Notes: generated by a model not told the origin, from the sequence alone. 7,978 nt of DNA from Patescibacteria group bacterium (GCA_018818755.1 JAHIRL010000071.1:1-7978); one strand, 5' to 3'. Shown: positions 1 through 6,611, counted from the first letter of the stretch. A program made the numbers and translations.

Positions 1-186
1 GACGAAAACACAGCCGAAATAATTTGCGACAATCCTTACCCTTGCGACTTTGATAAGGGTATTATTGAGTCAATGGCCAGGATGTTCAAGCCACAAAAAT
101 CACTCCAAGTTAGCGTGACTCACGACAATTCGGAAGAATGTAGGAAGAAAGGACATAGCGAATGTTGCTATACAGTTAACTGGTAA
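1..186 (+). CDS. C-terminal fragment of a V4R-like (4-vinyl reductase family) ligand-binding protein
   Basis: The reading frame is open from the first base and ends at TAA (184-186), so only the last 61 residues are in the window. They contain a Cys-rich signature: CDNPYPCDFDKGII (residues 9-22 of the fragment), then HDNSEEC (41-47), then a GHSECCYTVNW end (51-61). The NPYPCDFD segment followed by a C-x7-C-x-Y-x-V-x-W close resembles the end of V4R-type small-molecule-binding domains, which often occur in bacterial sensory or regulatory proteins; the four spaced cysteines could bind metal or a cofactor. Family assignment is from recalled motif resemblance only, and the upstream part that would show the full architecture is missing. 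The next gene, 69 bases downstream, is a multi-PAS sensor, so a sensory role is plausible. A function cannot be given with confidence. Confidence 0.6.
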   Translation, partial: DENTAEIICDNPYPCDFDKGIIESMARMFKPQKSLQVSVTHDNSEECRKKGHSECCYTVNW

Positions 187-194
187 GAGAAAAA

Positions 195-224
195 TTCAAA
201 TTTCTTTTTAGTATTTTTTATACT
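195..224 (+). promoter_or_regulatory. Candidate sigma-70-type promoter for the multi-PAS gene
   Basis: TTCAAA (195-200, 4 of 6 to TTGACA) and TATACT (219-224, 5 of 6 to TATAAT) are separated by 18 bases. Transcription would start near 231, leaving a leader of about 25 bases that carries no Shine-Dalgarno match before the ATG at 256. The region is AT-rich, so a chance match is possible. Confidence 0.4.
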
Positions 225-255
225 AGAATGGAAAAAACCTCACCCCCTCTTTACT

Positions 256-2274
256 ATGACCAAAAAGCCATCGGTCACGGCTAGTTTAAAAGAAAAATAT
301 CGGAATCTGGTTGAAAATTCCAATCAGATTTTTTATATCCAGGATACTAAGAATGTTCTGTCCTATGTCAGCCCTCAGAGCAAAAAAATTATGGGTTATA
401 CGCCCAAAGAAATGATGATTAGTTGGACTAAATTGATAACAGACAACCCAATAAATAATTTGGGTTTTAAACTCACGCAAAAAGCCCTAAAAACAGGTAA
501 AAAACAGCCATCCTACATATTGGAAGCAAAGAAAAAAAATGGTACAAAAATTTTGGTGGAAATTAACGAATCTCCTCTAAAAGATGAAAATGGGAAAATG
601 ATCGGGATAGCAGGAGCCTTAAGCGATATCAGCGATAGAGCAAAAGCGGAAAAACAACTTTTGGAAAGCGAAAAAAAATATCGCAATCTTGTCGATAATA
701 GCAGAGATGTAATTTATTCATCATCTATAAACGGTGAGATTGCTTTTATTTCTCCAAATTGCAAAGTGTATGGATATAGTCCTAAGGAAATTATCGGAAC
801 AAATCTTACGAAATATATCCATCCGGATGATATCAAACCGATCATGGCAAGTTTTGCAGACACCCTGAATACCGGAAACTCAAACCCGACTCGATTCAGA
901 ATTAGACATAAAAATGGCAAATATATTTGGGTGGAAGAGACTGGTGCACGCATAATGGAAAATGGAGAAGTCTTGGGAATTTCAGGAGGGATAAGAGGTA
1001 TTCAGGATAAAGTGGAATTTGAGGATAAACTTTTGCAACACATTGAAGCAATAAGCAGAGCCGAGAAGATAGCACATCTAGGATATTTTGAAAGAAACTG
1101 GAATACAGGAAAAGAATACTGGACAGACGGACTTTACAGATTACAGGGCTACGAACCTGGAGAGATTCCTTGTACAAAGAACCAGTTTTTAAAAAGCATT
1201 CACAAAGAAGATTTGAAGAGAGTACAAAGTTATATGCATAAATCAAAAAAAAATCATTCCAAAATTGAACTTAAATTCAGGATGGTGCAAAAAAAGAAAA
1301 AAGTTATTCATATCCACTTCCTTGGAGAAAACACCTACGATTTAAAAAACAAAATCCTGCTAACAAAAGGAGTTTTTCAGGACATAACAGAAGTCAAAGA
1401 ATCTCAGGAAAAATACCAGTCACTTTTTGACAATATGTCCAATGGATTTGCTTTTCATAAAATTGTCCTCGACAAAAAAGGAACGCCAATAGACTACATT
1501 TTCCTGGAAACAAATCAGGCCTTCGAAAAATTAACCGGCACCAAGGAGAGTATTATTCAGAGAAAAGTGACCGAAGTATTCCCCGGGATCGATAAAGACA
1601 GCACAAGCTGGATTAAACTATACGGGAATGTTGCACTTACAGGTAAACCATTACGAATAGATCAATACTCATCACTTCTTAAAAAGTGGTATTCGGTGAC
1701 AGCATATAGTCCCAAAAAAGGATATTTTGCAACAGTTTTTGAAGATATTACTGAAAGAAAAAATAGTGAAGATAAAATTAGAGAGAGTGAAGAAAAAACA
1801 AGAAATATCGTTGAAAACATGAATGATGCTCTTATATTACACAATATCAAAGGGAAGATCCTCGAAGTCAATGACAATGCCTGCAAATATCTTGGCTACA
1901 ATAAAAAAGAATTGATAGGGTCTTTTCTCTCAATGATTGATAGCCCACAAAGCGCAAAATTGATGCCTGCGAGAATAGATAAACTACTAAAAAAAGAATC
2001 CGTGGTTTTTGAAGGGGAACACATAACAAAAAATGGAGAAAAAATTCCTGTTAGCATAAGTGCAAAAATAGTGATCAGGGAAGGCGAAAAAATAGTGCAG
2101 TCAATTATCAGAAACATAAGTGAGAGTAAAAAATTAGAAAACGACTTAAAAAACAAAATCATTGAAATGGAAAAATTTCACAAAATTACAGTTGGCAGAG
2201 AATTAAAAATGATCGAGCTAAAAAATGAAATAAAAAAACTAAAGAAACAACTTGCCCGAAAAACCAACAAATAA
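256..2274 (+). CDS. Multi-PAS sensory protein (five PAS domains, no output domain)
   Basis: A 672-residue soluble protein with no membrane segment or signal peptide, predicted to be cytoplasmic. Five PAS/PAC units can be read in order: about 13-130, 141-256, 265-382 (PAS_3-like, with a YWTDGLYRLQGYEPGEI segment), 384-503 (with the HKIVLDKKGTPIDYIFLETN segment of one recognisable PAS subtype) and 513-627. Each unit starts with a YRNLVENS/YQSLFDNM-like helix, and most end with a DIS/DITE(R) element. Residues 628-672 form a charged helix, with EKFHKITVGRELKMIEL at 639-655; as I recall, similar tails follow PAS arrays in other bacteria and archaea. There is no histidine-kinase H-box, ATPase, GGDEF, EAL or DNA-binding domain, so PAS units probably bind ligands or partners and pass the signal to a separate protein. 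The ATG at 256 has no Shine-Dalgarno site; an upstream ATG at 228 is out of frame and stops at 284. The sod gene follows after 17 bases. Confidence 0.93.
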   Translation: MTKKPSVTASLKEKYRNLVENSNQIFYIQDTKNVLSYVSPQSKKIMGYTPKEMMISWTKLITDNPINNLGFKLTQKALKTGKKQPSYILEAKKKNGTKILVEINESPLKDENGKMIGIAGALSDISDRAKAEKQLLESEKKYRNLVDNSRDVIYSSSINGEIAFISPNCKVYGYSPKEIIGTNLTKYIHPDDIKPIMASFADTLNTGNSNPTRFRIRHKNGKYIWVEETGARIMENGEVLGISGGIRGIQDKVEFEDKLLQHIEAISRAEKIAHLGYFERNWNTGKEYWTDGLYRLQGYEPGEIPCTKNQFLKSIHKEDLKRVQSYMHKSKKNHSKIELKFRMVQKKKKVIHIHFLGENTYDLKNKILLTKGVFQDITEVKESQEKYQSLFDNMSNGFAFHKIVLDKKGTPIDYIFLETNQAFEKLTGTKESIIQRKVTEVFPGIDKDSTSWIKLYGNVALTGKPLRIDQYSSLLKKWYSVTAYSPKKGYFATVFEDITERKNSEDKIRESEEKTRNIVENMNDALILHNIKGKILEVNDNACKYLGYNKKELIGSFLSMIDSPQSAKLMPARIDKLLKKESVVFEGEHITKNGEKIPVSISAKIVIREGEKIVQSIIRNISESKKLENDLKNKIIEMEKFHKITVGRELKMIELKNEIKKLKKQLARKTNK

Positions 2275-2291
2275 TATGTAACCTCATTTTT

Positions 2292-2873
2292 ATGACACAT
2301 CAACTTGCACCACTTCCCTTCGCCTATGATGCTTTAGAGCCTTTTCTGGACGCAAAAACTATGGAGATTCATCACAGTAAACACCATCAAGCCTACACGG
2401 ATAAATTTAACACAGCCCTGGAAAATCACCCTGATTTGCAGGAAATGTCCGCAGAAGATCTTCTCAAAAAACTCAAGAATTTAGATGTCGACGAAAAAAC
2501 ACGCACAGCAATTCGCAACCACGGAGGCGGATACATCAATCATAATATTTACTGGAAAACTATTGATCCAGCCCGCCCAAAGGACGAAGCACTTTTATCA
2601 GAAATTGCAGAAACATTTGGATCCCTAGAGAGTTTCAAAGAAGAATTTAGCAATGCCGCCGCCACGCATTTTGGTTCCGGCTGGGCCTGGCTTGTACGGG
2701 ATGAAAATGGGAAATTAAAAATATACAGTCTTCCAAATCAGGATTCCCCTTATACACTCGGACATGAACCGATTCTCAACCTTGATGTTTGGGAACATGC
2801 TTATTATTTGAAATACCAAAATCGTCGCCCGGATTTTATTAAGGAATGGTGGAATACAGTTAAATTTATCTAG
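2292..2873 (+). CDS. sodA: Superoxide dismutase, Fe/Mn family, probably Mn-type
   Basis: A 193-residue protein of usual family length that converts superoxide to oxygen and hydrogen peroxide in the cytoplasm; there is no signal peptide. The N-terminus (LPFAYDALEPFLDAKTMEIHHSKHH) is typical of the family. The four metal ligands are present: His27, His84 (in YINHNIYW), Asp165 and His169 (in DVWEHAYY). The second-shell residues His31 and Tyr35 are also in place. Gly residues at 78-80 together with the NQDSP motif (Gln150) match the Mn-type arrangement rather than the Fe-type, where the key Gln sits in the N-terminal half. Metal choice from sequence is a prediction, and a cambialistic enzyme cannot be excluded. 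His126 in THFGSGWAW is a less common residue at a spot that is often Arg or Lys. The start codon has no Shine-Dalgarno site, and the gene begins 17 bases after the PAS gene, so co-transcription is possible. Confidence 0.96.
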   Translation: MTHQLAPLPFAYDALEPFLDAKTMEIHHSKHHQAYTDKFNTALENHPDLQEMSAEDLLKKLKNLDVDEKTRTAIRNHGGGYINHNIYWKTIDPARPKDEALLSEIAETFGSLESFKEEFSNAAATHFGSGWAWLVRDENGKLKIYSLPNQDSPYTLGHEPILNLDVWEHAYYLKYQNRRPDFIKEWWNTVKFI

Positions 2874-2892
2874 TTGCCTTTTTAGAAATTTG

Positions 2893-2907
2893 CCTGCAAA
2901 ATGCAGG
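2893..2907. repeat. Perfect inverted repeat (6-bp stem, 3-base loop) over the first possible pyrD start
   Basis: CCTGCA (2893-2898), AAA (2899-2901) and TGCAGG (2902-2907) form a perfect hairpin that contains the ATG at 2901. No T-run follows, so it is not a typical intrinsic terminator. It either hides the ATG at 2901 in structure or lies in the leader of a gene that really starts at 2910 or 2922. It may also be chance in so short a stretch. Confidence 0.5.
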
Positions 2908-4001
2908 ACATGAGACGAGAAATGTTCACGAAAATAAGGAATTGGATTATAGGATTTTTGTACAAATGGATAGCCAAGCCGATTTTTTTTAGCATGGATC
3001 CGGAATTTATCCATGTTTGGATGGTCCGTTTTTCCAGAGTTTTGCAAAGCAATCCAGTAACAAGAGCAATCACTGGTTTTTTCTTCACCTATAAAAATAA
3101 AAAACTCAGCCAAAAAATTGAAGGGATCAAATTTGAGACACCTCTCGGACTGGCTGCGGGATTTGATAAAGATGCTGAGATTGTAGAAACAATAAGGCTT
3201 AGTGGTTTTGGTTTTAGTGAGGTTGGTTCCATCACCGCCGATCCTTGCGAGGGGAATCCGAGGCCGCGACTTTGGCGCATTATCAACGAGAAAAGTCTGC
3301 GGGTTAATTACGGACTCAAGAATAATGGGGCCGAGGCGATTGCTTCGCGCATGGAGCGTACAAAATACAAAATGCCAGTTTTAATCAGCATTGCCCGTAC
3401 AAATTGTCGCGAAACTTGCGGGCGTGATCAGGGGGTGAAAGATTATCTACGAACTTACAAAAGATTCAAAAATATTGGAGATATGGATGTCTTAAATATT
3501 AGTTGCCCAAACAGCTACGGAGCGGAGACATTTTTGAAGACTGGAAATGTTCGGGCCCTACTTATGGAAATTAAAAAAATTCGCAACGAAAAACCGCTTC
3601 TACTAAAAATTTCACCGGATTTAAATCGCCAATCCCTGGACGAAATAGTTGAACTGGCTCAAATGTACGGCGTAGACGGTTTTATCTGCACAAACTTGAG
3701 CAAGAAGGAGAAAAGCAGGGGAGGATTGAGCGGCAAGAATATTGAGAGGAAAGCCAATCGAGTCATATCTCATATTTACGAAAAAACCCGGGGGAAAATG
3801 CTTATTATTGGAGTTGGTGGAATTTTCTCGGCAAAAGATGCCTACAAAAAAATCAAACTTGGAGCCAATCTGCTTCAGCTAATTACCGGAATGATTTACG
3901 AGGGACCTCAATTGATGAGTGAAATAAATCGAGGAATGGTCGAGCTCCTTGAGAAAGATGGCTACTCAAATATCCAAGAAGCCGTTGGCAAAGGCAATTA
4001 A
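2901..4001 (+). CDS. pyrD: Dihydroorotate dehydrogenase, class-2-like, with Cys at the catalytic-base position
   Basis: Predicted FMN enzyme oxidising dihydroorotate to orotate in pyrimidine synthesis. With 366 residues it has class 2 (quinone-linked) length and an N-terminal amphipathic segment (about 8-45, including FSMDPEFIH, matching the DPE-x-(A/I)H of class 2) that would contact the membrane. Visible motifs are PLGLAAGFDKD (81-91), NPRPRLWR (119-126), VNYGLKNNG (135-143), NISCPNS (199-205), LLKISPDL (234-241), GLSGK (275-279), IIGVGGI (302-308) and LLQLITGMIYEGP (324-336). Unusually, the position of the catalytic Ser of class 2 (E. coli S175) holds Cys202, as in class 1 enzymes, and the usual N-I/L-G-K-N stretch reads SIARTN (163-168), with two extra cysteines at 169 and 173. 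Starts are possible at 2901, 2910 or 2922; none has a good Shine-Dalgarno site, and the hairpin over 2901 favours 2922. No other pyr gene is in the window. A divergent paralogue with another substrate is less likely but possible. Confidence 0.88.
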   Translation: MQDMRREMFTKIRNWIIGFLYKWIAKPIFFSMDPEFIHVWMVRFSRVLQSNPVTRAITGFFFTYKNKKLSQKIEGIKFETPLGLAAGFDKDAEIVETIRLSGFGFSEVGSITADPCEGNPRPRLWRIINEKSLRVNYGLKNNGAEAIASRMERTKYKMPVLISIARTNCRETCGRDQGVKDYLRTYKRFKNIGDMDVLNISCPNSYGAETFLKTGNVRALLMEIKKIRNEKPLLLKISPDLNRQSLDEIVELAQMYGVDGFICTNLSKKEKSRGGLSGKNIERKANRVISHIYEKTRGKMLIIGVGGIFSAKDAYKKIKLGANLLQLITGMIYEGPQLMSEINRGMVELLEKDGYSNIQEAVGKGN

Positions 4002-4013
4002 ATGGATTATATT
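3985..4013 (+). promoter_or_regulatory. Sigma-70-type promoter predicting a leaderless lipoprotein mRNA
   Basis: TTGGCA (3985-3990, 5 of 6) and TATATT (4008-4013, 5 of 6) are separated by exactly 17 bases. Six bases then lead to the ATG at 4020, so transcription would start at or next to that A. The -35 box lies inside the end of pyrD. The same geometry appears at 4858-4886. Confidence 0.55.
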
Positions 4014-4019
4014 TATGAT

Positions 4020-4556
4020 ATGAAAAAGATCCTCTTCCTTTTTATTATAGTTGTGTTTTTGACAGCCTGCGGTGTAGAAAAAGCTGCACCAAAAGTGGAA
4101 CGACCTGAGCAGGAAGATTTGTCACTTACAAAAACTTTTTACCAACAGGAGTTGGGATACAGCATAAATTATCCGGGAGAATGGCTAAGAGACGATGATA
4201 AGAAGAATTTCACATTGGGATTCAGCAATGGAAAGGTAGCCATAAAAATCCAAAATCTGGAATCGGAAGAAGGGCTTACAAAAATCCTTGAAGATTTTAA
4301 GGAAGGGTTCCCAAAGATGGAAACATTGGAAATTTCCGACCCCCAAACATATATGCATGGAGATTTGGAAGGAGTGATGTTTGATGCCGAATACAGTATT
4401 GCTAAGGGCGAAAAATTTAAACAACATCAGATAATTGTGCCTCACCCCGCTGGTAGGGTATTTTTTGCCTGGTCTTACACGGCGATTGCGGATCAATACG
4501 ACAAATACTTGCCCACCGCTCTCGAAATGCTTGGTAGTTGGGATATTCTTCAATAA
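4020..4556 (+). CDS. Lipoprotein with a PsbP/DUF1795-like domain
   Basis: A 178-residue secreted lipoprotein. MKKILFLFIIVVFLTAC is a short lipoprotein signal peptide with lipobox LTAC, and Cys17 would be lipidated and hold the protein on the outer face of the membrane. An acidic, Pro-containing linker (about 18-35) precedes one compact domain opening with YSINYPGEWLRDD, a pattern typical of PsbP-related/DUF1795-like folds; the domain ends near KYLPTALEMLGSW. Its function in such proteins is generally unknown, and no catalytic residues stand out. A longer reading from an ATG at 4002, directly after the pyrD stop, would put six extra residues before the signal peptide. I prefer 4020 because it gives a normal signal peptide and sits six bases after a good -10 box. 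The gene could also be read through from pyrD. Confidence 0.87.
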   Translation: MKKILFLFIIVVFLTACGVEKAAPKVERPEQEDLSLTKTFYQQELGYSINYPGEWLRDDDKKNFTLGFSNGKVAIKIQNLESEEGLTKILEDFKEGFPKMETLEISDPQTYMHGDLEGVMFDAEYSIAKGEKFKQHQIIVPHPAGRVFFAWSYTAIADQYDKYLPTALEMLGSWDILQ

Positions 4557-4621
4557 GCAAAAACAGCTGGACTTAAATAGAGCTTTTCAATATATTGATG
4601 AGGCTTTAATAGCTTTAGCGC

Positions 4622-4714
4622 GGAGAGGTACCCAAGTGGCTGAAGGGGCGGGATTGCTAATCCTGTAGGTCGGCTTCCGTCGGCGCGGGGGTTCAAATCC
4701 CCCCCTCTCCGCCA
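4622..4714 (+). tRNA. tRNA-Ser (anticodon GCU)
   Basis: The acceptor stem GGAGAGG (4622-4628) pairs perfectly with CCTCTCC (4704-4710), followed by discriminator G4711 and an encoded CCA (4712-4714). The anticodon stem is 4649-4653 with 4661-4665 (one G-U pair), the loop is TTGCTAA and the anticodon GCT lies at 4656-4658, reading AGC and AGU codons. A long variable region (4666-4686, with a short CGG/CCG stem) is the hallmark of a class II tRNA and fits Ser. The T-arm is GGGGG (4687-4691), TTCAAAT, CCCCC (4699-4703). TTTAAT at 4605-4610 could be its -10 box, but no convincing -35 was found. Confidence 0.97.
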
Positions 4715-4718
4715 GCAT

Positions 4719-4735
4719 AAAAATCTTCGATTTTT
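4719..4735 (+). terminator. Possible weak terminator after tRNA-Ser
   Basis: AAAAATC (4719-4725), TTC loop and GATTTTT (4729-4735) form a perfect 7-bp stem starting five bases after the tRNA CCA end, with the T-run forming the descending arm. The stem has only one G-C pair, so it is weaker than a classical intrinsic terminator. Confidence 0.4.
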
Positions 4736-4857
4736 CCCGTTCACCCATAATACTATGCAGGAGAATACATCTTCCCAAGCTAGGCCCTACTCCTATAAGT
4801 TCGTACTATCTTCGCCATATTTCTTCATTCTTGTCACGAAAATCCCCAGGGAAAGCC

Positions 4858-4886
4858 ATGACATTTTTACTTTTTAGTTTTATAAT
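4858..4886 (+). promoter_or_regulatory. Near-consensus sigma-70-type promoter predicting a leaderless mRNA
   Basis: ATGACA (4858-4863, 5 of 6 to TTGACA), a 17-base spacer and a perfect TATAAT (4881-4886) are followed by six bases (CGCCTC) and the ATG at 4893. The expected transcription start coincides with the start codon. No Shine-Dalgarno sequence lies before the ATG, which agrees with leaderless translation. Confidence 0.72.
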
Positions 4887-4892
4887 CGCCTC

Positions 4893-6611
4893 ATGAAAAA
4901 AATCTTTTCCATTCTGGTCATTCTTACATTAACAGGATTAAACTTAAGCGCTTTAGCGGTGACAACAAGCGATAGTTACCGTATTTACAACGGCAGTATT
5001 AATCCAATAAGTGGTGAGGTCAGTTCTACAAATTACGGCCTCGACCAAAGCGGTAGTCCTCTCTCTGGCAGTATAACAAGTGACAATTATAGCATGGACC
5101 AAGGCTCAGCGAGTCCAAATCCTGAGGAGGAGGTAGTCCTACCAGCAGGGGATGACGATGATGATGACTCAGCGAGCAGTATCGATAGTGGAGGAGTGAC
5201 AATACTTCCCAAGGATCAAAAAGATCCTTTCATTAAAGAAATAAAATTCAAAGCGGAAAGTTATAAAATCACACTTGAATTTGAAACCAATGAGGACACA
5301 ATTTCATATATCCAGTACGGGAAAAAACCGAAATTAAATTTTACAACTCCAGCAGAAGAAAAATACAGCAAAAGTCACAGTGTTTTTCTGGAAAATCTCC
5401 TACCGAATACAGACTACAATTTGACCATTAACCTCTGGGACAAGGCCAAAAACTTATCAGAAAGCCTTGTGTATAACCTCAAAACAAAGCCCATTCCCAC
5501 AATAGTTCCCAACATCGCAAATCTCAAAGCGCAGGTCTATGGGAAAACTGTAAAATTAAGTTGGGAAAATCCATCAATCAACGATTTATCTCACATTGTT
5601 ATTGAAAAAGATGGGGAGGGAACAATTTTTGAATCTCTAGCGGATCAGTACACAGATCTCAATGTTGAATATGGAAAAGACTACAACTACACACTTTTTG
5701 TTGTAGATGAAGACGAGAACAGATCTTCTGGAGCATTTGTTAAAATAAAAATCCCTAAATTACTCGAGGAAAAAGAAGCCACTGAGGGTGAAGATATCCC
5801 AAGTGAAGATATCCCCGGCGAAGAACCTCCCGAAGATGAACTGCCACCAATCCCATTGACCACAACTTTGAAAGAAGTTGAAATTATAGAGGGAATTGAA
5901 CAAATTCCAACAGAAAAAGACATAGAGGAAAAAGATCAGGAAGGTCAACAAGTTGAAATCCTTGAGGATGAAGAAAAAGGGCTTATTGTATACGAAGATT
6001 CCAATATCTTGATAGCTATACCCGCCACACAAATAAAGGAAAAACCGGCAAAAATTGAACTGAAAATTAATGGCCAATCTTATTTTCTTAATTATGATCT
6101 GGAAAGCGACAAATATTACGGAATGATAAAAACTCCCACTGAAGAAGGATCTTTCAAAATGATCATCAAAAACAAAGAACAAAAACTCGAAAAAAATATA
6201 GAAGTAAAAACACAGGGTAGGATTTACACCTCAAAGTACCCTGTAATTTTGCCTTTCATAAACAATTTTCAGCCAGCCTACCTTGCAAAAATTCATGTGT
6301 ATCAACTGCAAAAAAACGGTAGTTTTGAGCTTTGGAATGCCAGCCAATACAATCAACTAAACCCTCAATATAGCAATGAGGAAGGCAAATACTCTCTAAT
6401 CCTTCCTGCGGGTAAGTACTTTTTCCATATAACAAAGCCAGGATATCGTTCCTACACATCCGAAATGATCAATTTGGAGGCAGGAATTTTCAATCAAGAC
6501 TTCATGCTTAAAAGATCCTCCATCTTAGACTTGAAAATTTCCCTGATATTTGCTATAATAATAGGATTTTTGATAGTAACAGCGAAGGTTGGAAATCGCT
6601 ATCGAAAATAG
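4893..6611 (+). CDS. Secreted, membrane-anchored surface protein with fibronectin-like and regulatory-like modules
   Basis: A 572-residue envelope protein. Residues 1-22 are a Sec signal peptide (MKKIFSILVILTLTGLNLSALA, likely cut after Ala22). Residues 24-74 hold short S-x-x-Y and S-x-N-Y-x-x-D-Q repeats of the type often seen at the start of surface proteins in Patescibacteria. Then come a run of six Asp (87-92), a fibronectin-III-like or purple-acid-phosphatase-N-like domain (about 110-198, with LENLLPNTDYNLTI), a second fibronectin-III-like domain (about 203-287), a highly acidic Glu/Pro linker (about 290-365), a beta-rich segment (366-440) and a carboxypeptidase-regulatory-like module (about 455-538, with EGKYSLILPAGKYFFHITKPG). 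The C-terminus has a membrane helix (about 548-566) and the basic tail GNRYRK. There is no LPXTG motif. No catalytic domain is evident, so a structural, adhesive or scaffolding role is most likely. The start is fixed by the promoter six bases upstream. The fibre-like gene follows after 36 bases. Confidence 0.88.
   Translation: MKKIFSILVILTLTGLNLSALAVTTSDSYRIYNGSINPISGEVSSTNYGLDQSGSPLSGSITSDNYSMDQGSASPNPEEEVVLPAGDDDDDDSASSIDSGGVTILPKDQKDPFIKEIKFKAESYKITLEFETNEDTISYIQYGKKPKLNFTTPAEEKYSKSHSVFLENLLPNTDYNLTINLWDKAKNLSESLVYNLKTKPIPTIVPNIANLKAQVYGKTVKLSWENPSINDLSHIVIEKDGEGTIFESLADQYTDLNVEYGKDYNYTLFVVDEDENRSSGAFVKIKIPKLLEEKEATEGEDIPSEDIPGEEPPEDELPPIPLTTTLKEVEIIEGIEQIPTEKDIEEKDQEGQQVEILEDEEKGLIVYEDSNILIAIPATQIKEKPAKIELKINGQSYFLNYDLESDKYYGMIKTPTEEGSFKMIIKNKEQKLEKNIEVKTQGRIYTSKYPVILPFINNFQPAYLAKIHVYQLQKNGSFELWNASQYNQLNPQYSNEEGKYSLILPAGKYFFHITKPGYRSYTSEMINLEAGIFNQDFMLKRSSILDLKISLIFAIIIGFLIVTAKVGNRYRK
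5010..5114 (+). repeat. Two-copy 18-residue S-x-N-Y-x-x-D-Q repeat in the surface protein
   Basis: Residues 40-56 (SGEVSSTNYGLDQSGSP) and 58-74 (SGSITSDNYSMDQGSAS) align with an 18-residue period, sharing SG, S-x-N-Y and DQ. A weaker relative, TTSDSYRIYNGS, precedes them at 24-35. The repeat is clear at the protein level and degenerate in the DNA. Confidence 0.7.
5788..5815 (+). repeat. 13-bp direct repeat in the acidic linker
   Basis: GTGAAGATATCCC occurs at 5788-5800 and 5803-5815, with a 15-base period that keeps the frame. It encodes the repeated EDIP units of the Glu/Pro-rich linker and looks like a recent in-frame duplication. Confidence 0.75.
6531..6559 (+). promoter_or_regulatory. 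Candidate extended -10 promoter inside the end of the surface-protein gene
   Basis: TTGAAA (6531-6536, 5 of 6), a 17-base spacer and a perfect TATAAT (6554-6559) preceded by TGC form an extended -10 promoter. It would start transcription near 6566 and give a leader of about 80 bases before the fibre-like gene at 6648. The same bases encode the C-terminal membrane helix, whose AT-rich Leu/Ile/Lys codons could produce the match by chance. Confidence 0.5.

Larger units (their letters stand above)
4715..4892. other. Intergenic region without a gene
   Basis: About 180 bases between tRNA-Ser and the next gene. Apart from the possible terminator at its left end and the promoter at its right end, I see no coding frame with a supported start, no RNA gene and no clear repeat. 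The middle (about 4745-4855) is less AT-rich than the flanks and remains unexplained. Confidence 0.6.

Noticed and set aside
187..212. Possible AT-only terminator hairpin after the first gene
   Set aside because: The arms (AGAAAAATT and AATTTCT) pair only with bulges and almost no loop, and the same bases serve the candidate promoter. Too weak to call.
228..284. Short ORF from the ATG at 228, overlapping the start of the PAS gene in another frame
   Set aside because: Only 18 codons, no ribosome site, and the ATG lies three bases after the -10 box, upstream of the expected transcription start. A leader peptide or an indel in the C-run at 243-247 cannot be excluded but has no support.
2252..2280. 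Promoter directly before the superoxide dismutase gene (TTGCCC with TATGTA, or AATAAT)
   Set aside because: The two hexamers are poor matches or wrongly spaced. Read-through from the PAS gene explains expression equally well.
4435..4668. Plus-strand open frame of 77 codons across the lipoprotein end and the tRNA
   Set aside because: It overlaps the end of the lipoprotein gene in another frame and runs into the tRNA; no protein-like features.
4550..4778. Minus-strand open frames containing peptides such as RGGFEPPRRRKPT and SNPAPSATWVPL
   Set aside because: They are the antisense translation of the tRNA-Ser gene, a familiar source of spurious proteins in databases. There is no supported start and the tRNA structure fully explains the sequence.
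5151..5168. Asp codon run (GAT/GAC) as a microsatellite
   Set aside because: Only six mixed codons; it encodes an acidic patch, which fits the linker-rich surface protein.
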